A stretch of 64,000 bases of DNA from Parietaria judaica (Eukaryota; Streptophyta; Magnoliopsida; Rosales; Urticaceae), in the NCBI GenBank assembly GCA_954871525.1, contig OX940867.1:12563343-12627342 (forward strand), given 5' to 3'. The notes beneath the pieces are model-generated. The model saw only the letters and a program-made list of their open reading frames with translations, searched no databases and was not told the origin of the DNA. The translations under genes and the position numbers were made by a program. This document shows positions 48,095 to 55,816 of the stretch, in pieces. How positions within the stretch are numbered: the stretch's first letter is position 1; each line of letters begins with the position of its first letter.

Positions 48095-48314
48095 GTCAAC
48101 ATGTGCGGCGAAATGATATTTGTGTACACTCTTCCGCCGATTTTGTGGTAAAACTACCCTTTCTTTTCACGCCAAAGAAAACGGCGCACTACAGAAGTAA
48201 AAAATAAATTACTTTCACGTAAATTCTAATCTTATTTTATTTTCTAAACAAAAAATAACCGTAAGAACTTTAAATTTGGTACGGGCGTAAAAATAAAAGC
48301 CGGGCAAAAAAGGA

Positions 48315-48433
48315 GGGGTGCAACACCAGGACTTCCCAGGAGGTCACCCATCCTAGTACTACTCTCGCCCAAGCACGCTTAACTTCGGAGTTCTGATGGG
48401 ATCCGGTGCATTAGTGCTGGTATGATCGCACCC
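48315..48433 (-). rRNA. 5S rRNA gene, unit 143
   Basis: C107G only, as unit 139. Confidence 0.97.
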
Positions 48434-48653
48434 GTCAACATGTGCGGCGAAATGATATTTGTGTACACTCTTCCGCCGAATTTGTGGTAAAACTACCATT
48501 TTCTTTTCACGCCAAAGAAAACGGCGCACTACAGAAGTAAAAATAAATTACTTTCACGTAAATTCTAATCTTATTTTATTTTCTAAACAAAAAATAACCG
48601 TAAGAACTTTAAATTTGGTACGGGCGTAAAAATAAAATCCTGGCAAAAAAGGA

Positions 48654-48772
48654 GGGGTGCAACACGAGGACTTCCCAGGAGGTCACCCATCCTAGTACTA
48701 CTCTCGCCCAAGCACGCTTAACTTCGGAGTTCTGATGGGATCCGGTGCATTAGTGCTGGTATGATCGCACCC
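48654..48772 (-). rRNA. 5S rRNA gene, unit 144
   Basis: Consensus. Confidence 0.97.
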
Positions 48773-48991
48773 GTCAACATGTGCGGCGAAATGATATTTG
48801 TGTACACTCTTCCGCCGATTTTGTGGTAAAACTACCCTTTCTTTTCACGCCAAAGAAAACGGCGCACTACAAAAGTAAAAAATAAATTACTTTCACGTAA
48901 ATTCTAATCTTATTTTATTTTCTAAAAAAAAATAACCGTAAGAACTTTAAATTTTGTACGGGCGTAAAAATAAAATCCGGGCAAAAAAGGA

Positions 48992-49110
48992 TGGGTGCAA
49001 CACAAGGACTTCCCAGGAGGTCACCCATCCTAGTACTACTCTCGCCCGAGCACGCTTAACTTCGGAGTTCTGATGGGATCCCGTGCATTAGTGCTGGTAT
49101 GATCGAACCC
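48992..49110 (-). rRNA. 5S rRNA gene, unit 145
   Basis: Family F with C119A and, unusually, G5T. Confidence 0.97.
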
Positions 49111-49330
49111 GTCAACATGTGCGGCGAAATGATATTTGTGTACACTCTTCCGCCGATTTTGTGGTAAAACTACCCTTTCTTTTCACGCCAAAGAAAACGG
49201 CGCACTACAGAAGTAAAAAATAAACTATTTTCACGTAAATTCTAATCATATTTTATTTTCTAAACAAAAAATAACCGTAAGAACTTTAAATTTGGTACGG
49301 GCGTAAAAATAAAATCCGGGCAAAAAAAGA

Positions 49331-49449
49331 GGGGTGCAACACCAGGACTTCCCAGGAGATCACCCATCCTAGTACTACTCTCGCCCAAGCACGCTTAACT
49401 TCGGAGTTCTGATGGGATCCGATGCATTAGAGCTGGTATGATCGAACCC
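49331..49449 (-). rRNA. 5S rRNA gene, unit 146
   Basis: Family G with C91T. Confidence 0.97.
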
Positions 49450-49669
49450 GTCAACATGTGCGGCGAAATGATATTTGTGTACACTCTTCCGCCGATTTTG
49501 TGGTAAAACTACCCTTTCTTTTCACGCCAAAGAAAACGGCGCACTACAGAAGTAAAAAATAAATTACTTTCACGTAAATTCTAATCTTATTTTATTTTCT
49601 AAACAAAAAATAACCGTAAGAACTTTAAATTTGGTACGGGCGTAAAAATAAAAGCCGGGCAAAAAAGGA

Positions 49670-49788
49670 GGGGTGCAACACCAGGACTTCCCAGGAGGTC
49701 ACCCATCCTAGTACTACACTCGCCCAAGCACGCTTAACTTCGGAGTTCTGATGGGATCCGGTGCATTAGTGCTTGTATGATCGCACCC
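49670..49788 (-). rRNA. 5S rRNA gene, unit 147
   Basis: Family E with C107G. Confidence 0.97.
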
Positions 49789-50008
49789 GTCAACATGTGC
49801 GGCGAAATAATATTTGTGTACGCTCTTCCGCCGATTTTGTGGTAAAACTACCCTTTCTTTTCACGCCAAGGAAAACGGCGCACTACAGAAGTAAAAAATA
49901 AACTACTTTCACGTAAATTGTAATCTTATTTTATTTTCTAAACAAAAAATAACCGTAAGAACTTTAAATTTGGTACGGGCGTAAAAATAAAATCCGGGCA
50001 AAAAAAGA

Positions 50009-50127
50009 GGGGTGCAACACCAGGACTTCCCAGGAGGTCACCCATCCTAGTACTACTCTCGCCCAAGCACGCTTAACTTCGGAGTTCTGATGGGATCCGA
50101 TGCATTAGAGCTGGTATGATCGAACCC
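50009..50127 (-). rRNA. 5S rRNA gene, unit 148
   Basis: Family G, directly followed by a second family G unit. Confidence 0.97.
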
Positions 50128-50347
50128 GTCAACATGTGCGGCGAAATGATATTTGTGTACACTCTTCCGCCGATTTTGTGGTAAAACTACCCTTTCTTTT
50201 CACGCCAAAGAAAACGGCGCACTACAGAAGTAAAAAATAAACTATTTTCACGTAAATTCTAATCATATTTTATTTTCTAAACAAAAAATAACCGTAAGAA
50301 CTTTAAATTTGGTACGGGCGTAAAAATAAAATCCGGGCAAAAAAAGA

Positions 50348-50466
50348 GGGGTGCAACACCAGGACTTCCCAGGAGGTCACCCATCCTAGTACTACTCTCG
50401 CCCAAGCACGCTTAACTTCGGAGTTCTGATGGGATCCGATGCATTAGAGCTGGTATGATCGAACCC
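50348..50466 (-). rRNA. 5S rRNA gene, unit 149
   Basis: Family G. Confidence 0.97.
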
Positions 50467-50685
50467 GTCAACATGTGCGGCGAAATGATATTTGTGTACA
50501 CTCTTCCGCCGATTTTGTGGTAAAACTACCCTTTCTTTTCACGCCAAAGAAAACGGCGCACTACAGAAGTAAAAATAAATTACTTTCACGTAAATTCTAA
50601 TCTTATTTTATTTTCTAAACAAAAAATAACCGTAAGAACTTTAAATTTGGTACGGGCGTAAAAATAAAAGCCGGGCAAAAAAGGA

Positions 50686-50804
50686 GGGGTGCAACACGAG
50701 GACTTCCCAGGAGGTCACCCATCCTAGTACTACTCTCGCCCAAGCACGCTTAACTTCGGAGTTCTGATGGGATCCGGTGCATTAGTGCTGGTATGATCGC
50801 ACCC
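50686..50804 (-). rRNA. 5S rRNA gene, unit 150
   Basis: Consensus. Confidence 0.97.
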
Positions 50805-51024
50805 GTCAACATGTGCGGCGAAATGATATTTGTGTACACTCTTCCGCCGAATTTGTGGTAAAACTACCATTTTCTTTTCACGCCAAAGAAAACGGCGCAC
50901 TACAGAAGTAAAAATAAATTACTTTCACGTAAATTCTAATCTTATTTTATTTTCTAAACAAAAAATAACCGTAAGAACTTTAAATTTGGTACGGGCGTAA
51001 AAATAAAATCCTGGCAAAAAAGGA

Positions 51025-51143
51025 GGGGTGCAACACGAGGACTTCCCAGGAGGTCACCCATCCTAGTACTACTCTCGCCCAAGCACGCTTAACTTCGGAG
51101 TTCTGATGGGATCCGGTGCATTAGTGCTGGTATGATCGCACCC
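51025..51143 (-). rRNA. 5S rRNA gene, unit 151
   Basis: Consensus. Confidence 0.97.
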
Positions 51144-51362
51144 GTCAACATGTGCGGCGAAATGATATTTGTGTACACTCTTCCGCCGATTTTGTGGTAA
51201 AACTACCCTTTCTTTTCACGCCAAAGAAAACGGCGCACTACAAAAGTAAAAAATAAATTACTTTCACGTAAATTCTAATCTTATTTTATTTTCTAAAAAA
51301 AAATAACCGTAAGAACTTTAAATTTTGTACGGGCGTAAAAATAAAATCCGGGCAAAAAAGGA

Positions 51363-51481
51363 TGGGTGCAACACAAGGACTTCCCAGGAGGTCACCCATC
51401 CTAGTACTACTCTCGCCCGAGCACGCTTAACTTCGGAGTTCTGATGGGATCCCGTGCATTAGTGCTGGTATGATCGCACCC
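51363..51481 (-). rRNA. 5S rRNA gene, unit 152
   Basis: Family F with C119A. Confidence 0.97.
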
Positions 51482-51701
51482 GTCAACATGTGCGGCGAAA
51501 TGATATTTGTGTACACTCTTCCGCCGATTTTGTGGTAAAACTACCCTTTCTTTTCACGCCAAAGAAAACGGCGCACTACAGAAGTAAAAAATAAACTATT
51601 TTCACGTAAATTCTAATCATATTTTATTTTCTAAACAAAAAATAACCGTAAGAACTTTAAATTTGGTACGGGCGTAAAAATAAAATCCGGGCAAAAAAAG
51701 A

Positions 51702-51820
51702 GGGGTGCAACACCAGGACTTCCCAGGAGATCACCCATCCTAGTACTACTCTCGCCCAAGCACGCTTAACTTCGGAGTTCTGATGGGATCCGATGCATTA
51801 GAGCTGGTATGATCGAACCC
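51702..51820 (-). rRNA. 5S rRNA gene, unit 153
   Basis: Family G with C91T. Confidence 0.97.
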
Positions 51821-52040
51821 GTCAACATGTGCGGCGAAATGATATTTGTGTACACTCTTCCGCCGATTTTGTGGTAAAACTACCCTTTCTTTTCACGCCA
51901 AAGAAAACGGCGCACTACAGAAGTAAAAAATAAATTACTTTCACGTAAATTCTAATCTTATTTTATTTTCTAAACAAAAAATAACCGTAAGAACTTTAAA
52001 TTTGGTACGGGCGTAAAAATAAAAGCCGGGCAAAAAAGGA

Positions 52041-52159
52041 GGGGTGCAACACCAGGACTTCCCAGGAGGTCACCCATCCTAGTACTACACTCGCCCAAGC
52101 ACGCTTAACTTCGGAGTTCTGATGGGATCCGGTGCATTAGTGCTTGTATGATCGCACCC
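52041..52159 (-). rRNA. 5S rRNA gene, unit 154
   Basis: Family E with C107G. Confidence 0.97.
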
Positions 52160-52379
52160 GTCAACATGTGCGGCGAAATAATATTTGTGTACGCTCTTCC
52201 GCCGATTTTGTGGTAAAACTACCCTTTCTTTTCACGCCAAAGAAAACGGCGCACTACAGAAGTAAAAAATAAACTATTTTCACGTAAATTCTAATCATAT
52301 TTTATTTTCTAAACAAAAAATAACCGTAAGAACTTTAAATTTGGTACGGGCGTAAAAATAAAATCCGGGCAAAAAAGGA

Positions 52380-52498
52380 GGGGTGCAACACGAGGACTTC
52401 CCAGGAGGTCACCCATCCTAGTACTACTCTCGCCCAAGAACGCTTAACTTCGGAGTTCTGATGGGATCCGGTGCATTAGTGCTGGTATGATCGAACCC
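52380..52498 (-). rRNA. 5S rRNA gene, unit 155 (next to the insertion)
   Basis: Family K (G60T in box A, G5T in helix I). The transcribed region is intact, but the sequence beyond -29 is retrotransposon. G60T and G5T are shared with units 108, 112 and 128, so they predate the insertion and are not a result of it. Confidence 0.96.
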
Positions 52499-52527
52499 GT
52501 CAACATGTGCGGCGAAATGATATTTGT
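52499..52527 (-). promoter_or_regulatory. Upstream promoter of unit 155, truncated by the insertion
   Basis: Positions -1 to -29 of unit 155 are intact, including the AAATAT element and the GC at -12/-11. Everything beyond -29 is replaced by the end of the retrotransposon. Whether the gene still fires cannot be read from sequence. Confidence 0.75.
52523..52527. repeat. Target-site duplication, low-coordinate copy (TTTGT)
   Basis: Matches 54146-54150 exactly and is present once in the empty paralogues. Five bp is the usual duplication length for LTR retrotransposons of this kind. The last four bases (ttgt) also match the LTR sequence just inside the truncation point, so this junction is ambiguous by 4 bp. 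Confidence 0.8.
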
Positions 52528-52729
52528 TGACATAGGTAGTACCAATCAATTCATTTAAGCCTCTTCGATCATACAGTCCCATACCTGTATAATCTCCGAT
52601 AACCGTGCAGTCCCATACCTGCACAGTCTCGGGAACGTCCCATCAGCACATCCTCTTGCCCAGGCGATGTGGGATTGCACAGCTTACCCGGTCTTGCCCT
52701 CGTGGCTCACGGGATTAGTGACTGTCACA
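52528..52729 (-). repeat. Cassandra LTR 1, truncated (sense 3' LTR)
   Basis: Only the first 202 nt (sense) of the 400-nt LTR remain. The missing 198 nt include the 5S-derived segment and the true 3' end. The truncated end in sense is ...CTATGTCA, so it happens to finish in CA right next to the target-site duplication. Confidence 0.9.
52571..52624 (-). other. Twin hairpins in LTR 1
   Basis: 52571-52590 and 52605-52624: two 6-bp stems with the same 8-nt loop, retained in the truncated LTR. Confidence 0.75.
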
Positions 52730-52741
52730 ATCACCCCACCT
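52730..52741 (-). other. Polypurine-like tract before LTR 1
   Basis: Sense AGGTGGGGTGAT immediately before the LTR start TGTGACAG. The position and purine richness fit the plus-strand priming site. Its G4 can pair with the CCCC about 7 nt upstream in the domain. Copies lie at 53202-53213 and 53674-53685. Confidence 0.7.
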
Positions 52742-52787
52742 AATGGGGGCCCGACGTCCTCGTCGGCCACACTTACGGCTGGGCTCG

Positions 52788-52799
52788 GCTCTGATACCA
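52788..52799 (-). other. Primer-binding site, internal domain 1
   Basis: Sense TGGTATCAGAGC, two nt after the LTR end. It is complementary to the 3' end of plant initiator tRNA-Met (ending CCA), the primer used by Cassandra and many plant LTR elements. Confidence 0.9.
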
Positions 52800-52900
52800 T
52801 TTGTAACGCCCCGGCTGCTCAATCGAATCGACGACTGTCCCCACAGACCAACACGAGTCTTTCCAGCGTGCTTTGTCCTCACTCGCACGCTTCCCGAGAA

Positions 52901-52963
52901 ACTTCCCAGGAGGTCACCCATCCTAGTACTACTCCAAGTCAAGCACGCTTAACTTTGGAGTTC
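52901..52963 (-). other. 5S-derived segment in LTR 2
   Basis: 63 bp aligning with 5S nt about 41-102. Box A (AAGTTAAGCGTGCTTG) and box C (GGATGGGTGACCTCCTGGG) are intact. The intermediate element differs (ACTTGGAG in place of GGCGAGAG), with spacing preserved. A separate 9-bp match to the 5S 3' end (ctcgtgttg in sense, 52849-52857) lies 43 nt further downstream, which suggests an expansion inside an older, longer 5S copy, although 9 bp could be chance. The 5' third of 5S is not recognisable. Confidence 0.88.
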
Positions 52964-53042
52964 CTATGAACGGGCAACCGAAAAGAAGATGCATCTTGTT
53001 GACATAGGTAGTACCAATCAATTCATTTAAGCCTCTTCGATC

Positions 53043-53096
53043 ATACAGTCCCATACCTGTATAATCTCCGATAACCGTGCAGTCCCATACCTGCAC
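53043..53096 (-). other. Twin hairpins in LTR 2
   Basis: Plus-strand arms are atacag/ctgtat (53043-53062) and gtgcag/ctgcac (53077-53096), both around tcccatac. The two stems differ at two base pairs and both are compensated (A-T against G-C). The 34-bp phase looks like a diverged tandem duplication. Confidence 0.8.
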
Positions 53097-53201
53097 AGTC
53101 TCGGGAACGTCCCATCAGCACATCCTCTTGCCCAGGCGATGTGGGATTGCACAGCTTACCCGGTCTTGCCCTCGTGGCTCACGGGATTAGTGACTGTCAC
53201 A

Positions 53202-53273
53202 ATCACCCCACCTAATGGGGGCCCGACGTCCTCGTCGGCCACACTTACGGCTGGGCTCGGCTCTGATACCATT
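53202..53273 (-). other. Cassandra internal domain 2
   Basis: 72 bp between LTR 3 and LTR 2, same sequence as internal domain 1. Its presence between complete LTRs shows that the array is a true multimer and not a single element with a duplicated LTR. Confidence 0.9.
53260..53271 (-). other. Primer-binding site, internal domain 2
   Basis: Sense TGGTATCAGAGC, same position relative to LTR 3. Confidence 0.9.
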
Positions 53274-53372
53274 TGTAACGCCCCGGCTGCTCAATCGAAT
53301 CGACGACTGTCCCCACAGACCAACACGAGTCTTTCCAGCGTGCTTTGTCCTCACTCGCACGCTTCCCGAGAA

Positions 53373-53435
53373 ACTTCCCAGGAGGTCACCCATCCTAGTA
53401 CTACTCCAAGTCAAGCACGCTTAACTTTGGAGTTC
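53373..53435 (-). other. 5S-derived segment in LTR 3
   Basis: Same as in LTR 2: box A and box C kept, intermediate element changed. Confidence 0.88.
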
Positions 53436-53514
53436 CTATGAACGGGCAACCGAAAAGAAGATGCATCTTGTTGACATAGGTAGTACCAATCAATTCATTT
53501 AAGCCTCTTCGATC

Positions 53515-53568
53515 ATACAGTCCCATACCTGTATAATCTCCGATAACCGTGCAGTCCCATACCTGCAC
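53515..53568 (-). other. Twin hairpins in LTR 3
   Basis: 53515-53534 and 53549-53568, identical to LTR 2. Confidence 0.8.
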
Positions 53569-53673
53569 AGTCTCGGGAACGTCCCATCAGCACATCCTCT
53601 TGCCCAGGCGATGTGGGATTGCACAGCTTACCCGGTCTTGCCCTCGTGGCTCACGGGATTAGTGACTGTCACA

Positions 53674-53745
53674 ATCACCCCACCTAATGGGGGCCCGACG
53701 TCCTCGTCGGCCACACTTACGGCTGGGCTCGGCTCTGATACCATT
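53674..53745 (-). other. Cassandra internal domain 3
   Basis: 72 bp directly downstream (sense) of the intact 5' LTR. This domain would serve as the priming region of a full-length transcript begun in LTR 4. Confidence 0.9.
53732..53743 (-). other. Primer-binding site, internal domain 3
   Basis: Sense TGGTATCAGAGC, two nt downstream of the intact LTR 4. Confidence 0.9.
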
Positions 53746-53844
53746 TGTAACGCCCCGGCTGCTCAATCGAATCGACGACTGTCCCCACAGACCAACACGA
53801 GTCTTTCCAGCGTGCTTTGTCCTCACTCGCACGCTTCCCGAGAA

Positions 53845-53907
53845 ACTTCCCAGGAGGTCACCCATCCTAGTACTACTCCAAGTCAAGCACGCTTAACTTT
53901 GGAGTTC
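53845..53907 (-). other. 5S-derived segment in LTR 4
   Basis: Same as in LTRs 2 and 3. As LTR 4 is the sense 5' LTR, this copy is the one placed to start transcription of the whole multimer if the internal promoter is active. Confidence 0.88.
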
Positions 53908-53986
53908 CTATGAACGGGCAACCGAAAAGAAGATGCATCCTGTTGACATAGGTAGTACCAATCAATTCATTTAAGCCTCTTCGATC

Positions 53987-54040
53987 ATACAGTCCCATAC
54001 CTGTATAATCTCCGATAACCGTGCAGTCCCATACCTGCAC
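53987..54040 (-). other. Twin hairpins in LTR 4
   Basis: 53987-54006 and 54021-54040. In sense they lie about 105 nt into the LTR, upstream of the 5S-derived segment. Confidence 0.8.
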
Positions 54041-54145
54041 AGTCTCGGGAACGTCCCATCAGCACATCCTCTTGCCCAGGCGATGTGGGATTGCACAGCT
54101 TACCCGGTCTTGCCCTCGTGGCTCACGGGATTAGTGACTGTCACA

Positions 54146-54150
54146 TTTGT
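54146..54150. repeat. Target-site duplication, high-coordinate copy (TTTGT)
   Basis: Directly abuts the intact LTR end (...tcaca). The spacer then continues as gtacactctt, as in uninterrupted units. Confidence 0.85.
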
Positions 54151-54341
54151 GTACACTCTTCCGCCGATTTTGTGGTAAAACTACCCTTTCTTTTCACGCC
54201 AAAGAAAACGGCGCACTACAGAAGTAAAAAATAAATTACTTTCACGTAAATTCTAATCTTATTTTATTTTCTAAACAAAAAATAACCGTAAGAACTTTAA
54301 ATTTGGTACGGGCGTAAAAATAAAATCCGGGCAAAAAAGGA

Positions 54342-54460
54342 GGCGTGCAACACGAGGACTTCCCAGGAGGTCACCCATCCTAGTACTACTCTCGCCCAAG
54401 CACGCTTAACTTCGGAGTTCTGATGGGATCCGGTGCATTAGTGCTGGTATGATCGCACCC
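54342..54460 (-). rRNA. 5S rRNA gene, unit 156
   Basis: C117G. First gene on the far side of the insertion; its T6 terminator and part of the spacer separate it from the sense 5' LTR. Confidence 0.97.
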
Positions 54461-54680
54461 GTCAACATGTGCGGCGAAATAATATTTGTGTACGCTCTTC
54501 CGCCGATTTTGTGGTAAAACTACCCTTTCTTTTCACGCCAAAGAAAACGGCGCACTACAGAAGTAAAAAATAAACTATTTTCACGTAAATTCTAATCATA
54601 TTTTATTTTCTAAACAAAAAATAACCGTAAGAACTTTAAATTTGGTACGGGCGTAAAAATAAAATCCGGGCAAAAAAGGA

Positions 54681-54799
54681 GGGGTGCAACACGAGGACTT
54701 CCCAGGAGGACACCCATCCTAGTACTACTCTCGCCCAAGCACGCTTAACTTCGGAGTTCTGATGGGATCCGGTGCATTAGTGCTGGTATGATCGCACCC
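54681..54799 (-). rRNA. 5S rRNA gene, unit 157
   Basis: A90T. Confidence 0.97.
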
Positions 54800-55019
54800 G
54801 TCAACATGTGCGGCGAAATAATATTTGTGTACGCTCTTCCGCCGATTTTGTGGTAAAACTACCCTTTCTTTTCACGCCAAAGAAAACGGCGCACTACAGA
54901 AGTAAAAAATAAACTATTTTCACGTAAATTCTAATCATATTTTATTTTCTAAACAAAAAATAACCGTAAGAACTTTAAATTTGGTACGGGCGTAAAAATA
55001 AAATCCGGGCAAAAAAGGA

Positions 55020-55138
55020 GGGGTGCAACACGAGGACTTCCCAGGAGGTCACCCATCCTAGTACTACTCTCGCCCAAGCACGCTTAACTTCGGAGTTCTG
55101 ATGGGATCCGGTGCATTAGTGCTGGTATGATCGCACCC
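55020..55138 (-). rRNA. 5S rRNA gene, unit 158
   Basis: Consensus. Confidence 0.97.
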
Positions 55139-55358
55139 GTCAACATGTGCGGCGAAATGATATTTGTGTACACTCTTCCGCCGAATTTGTGGTAAAACTA
55201 CCATTTTCTTTTCACGCCAAAGAAAACGGCGCACTACAGAAGTAAAAATAAATTACTTTCACGTAAATTCTAATCTTATTTTATTTTCTAAACAAAAAAT
55301 AACTGTAAGAACTTTAAATTTGGTACGGGCGTAAAAATAAAAGCCGGGCAAAAAAGGA

Positions 55359-55477
55359 GGGGTGCAACACGAGGACTTCCCAGGAGGTCACCCATCCTAG
55401 TACTACACTCGCCCAAGCACGCTTAACTTCGGAGTTCTGATGGGATCCGGTGCATTAGTGCTTGTATGATCGCACCC
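55359..55477 (-). rRNA. 5S rRNA gene, unit 159
   Basis: Family E. Confidence 0.97.
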
Positions 55478-55697
55478 GTCAACATGTGCGGCGAAATAAT
55501 ATTTGTGTACGCTCTTCCGCCGATTTTGTGGTAAAACTACCCTTTCTTTTCACGCCAAAGAAAACGGCGCACTACAGAAGTAAAAAATAAACTATTTTCA
55601 CGTAAATTCTAATCATATTTTATTTTCTAAACAAAAAATAACCGTAAGAACTTTAAATTTGGTACGGGCGTAAAAATAAAATCCGGGCAAAAAAGGA

Positions 55698-55816
55698 GGG
55701 GTGCAACACGAGGACTTCCCAGGAGGTCACCCATCCTAGTACTACTCTCGCCCAAGCACGCTTAACTTCGGAGTTCTGATGGGATCCGGTGCATTAGTGC
55801 TGGTATGATCGCACCC
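55698..55816 (-). rRNA. 5S rRNA gene, unit 160
   Basis: Consensus. Confidence 0.97.

Larger units (their letters stand above)
1..52527 (-). repeat. 5S rDNA tandem array, left part (units 1-155)
   Basis: One hundred and fifty-five head-to-tail 5S units of 337-339 bp, each a 119-nt gene plus an NTS of about 220 bp. All genes read on the minus strand, so each promoter lies on the high-coordinate side and each terminator on the low-coordinate side. Substitutions are quoted on the sense strand with +1 at the high-coordinate end of each gene. Recurrent linked sets define families: F (C107T, T63C, C29G), G (C107G, C28T, A19T, G5T), E (A71T, C15A), K (G60T with or without G5T), L (C117G), H (A90T) and I (G72A). 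Spacer families differ by small indels in A/T runs and by linked base changes. No other gene is visible in this part. Confidence 0.98.
52730..52801 (-). other. Cassandra internal domain 1
   Basis: 72 bp between LTR 2 and LTR 1: two spacer nucleotides, the primer-binding site (52788-52799), a perfect 6-bp hairpin with a 4-nt loop (52751-52766, ccgacg/cgtcgg) and the purine-rich tract. No coding capacity. Confidence 0.9.
52802..53201 (-). repeat. Cassandra LTR 2, complete
   Basis: 400 bp, sense TGTGACAGTC to GGGGCGTTACA. The ends form an imperfect terminal inverted repeat (TGTGAC against TGTAAC on the other strand), with the canonical TG...CA. It contains a 5S-derived segment (52901-52963), a 12-bp palindrome aagatgcatctt (52987-52998) and two matched hairpins (53043-53062, 53077-53096). 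Confidence 0.92.
53274..53673 (-). repeat. Cassandra LTR 3, complete
   Basis: 400 bp, with no difference from LTR 2 that I can find. Being flanked on both sides by internal domains, it is the shared LTR of two adjoining element copies. Confidence 0.92.
52528..54145 (-). mobile_element. Cassandra-type TRIM retrotransposon, tandem multimer
   Basis: A 1,618-bp insertion built from a 472-bp repeat (400-bp LTR plus 72-bp internal domain). In sense order: full LTR 53746-54145, internal 53674-53745, full LTR 53274-53673, internal 53202-53273, full LTR 52802-53201, internal 52730-52801, and an outer LTR cut to 202 bp (52528-52729). The Cassandra assignment rests on three things: a 5S-derived segment in the LTR on the same strand, a primer-binding site for initiator tRNA-Met, and the very short non-coding interior. 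Such elements carry no gag or pol and depend on enzymes made elsewhere. The copies differ by one base that I can see (C at 53940 against T in the other copies), so the multimer is young or homogenised. It is oriented like the 5S genes. Confidence 0.92.
53746..54145 (-). repeat. Cassandra LTR 4, complete (sense 5' LTR)
   Basis: 400 bp. Its sense start (TGTGACAG) abuts the target-site duplication, which fixes the LTR boundary. It carries the only difference seen among the full LTRs, C instead of T at 53940, which breaks the 12-bp palindrome present in LTRs 2 and 3. Confidence 0.93.

Noticed and set aside
52424..52624. 66-codon open frame on the minus strand
   Set aside because: It spans the truncated LTR, the target-site duplication and the 5S gene of unit 155, so it is a chimera made by the insertion junction. 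The repeated residues reflect the twin hairpins.
52802..52812. Plus-strand LTR start suggested by tgtaacgcccc
   Set aside because: This motif resembles the 5' end of some plant LTRs, but the primer-binding site, the purine tract and the 5S segment all read on the minus strand, so here it is the sense 3' end of the LTR.
52901..52963. Reading the LTR 5S segments as degenerate 5S genes of the array
   Set aside because: They lack the first 40 nt and a contiguous 3' end, sit at a fixed offset inside LTRs and have no T6 terminator at the array spacing. They belong to the retrotransposon.
52667..53913. 100-, 75- and 69-codon open frames repeated three times
   Set aside because: They are overlapping frames in both strands of the 472-bp Cassandra unit, covering LTR, primer-binding site and 5S segment. 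Their repetition follows the DNA repeat, and they show no gag, protease, integrase or reverse transcriptase motif.
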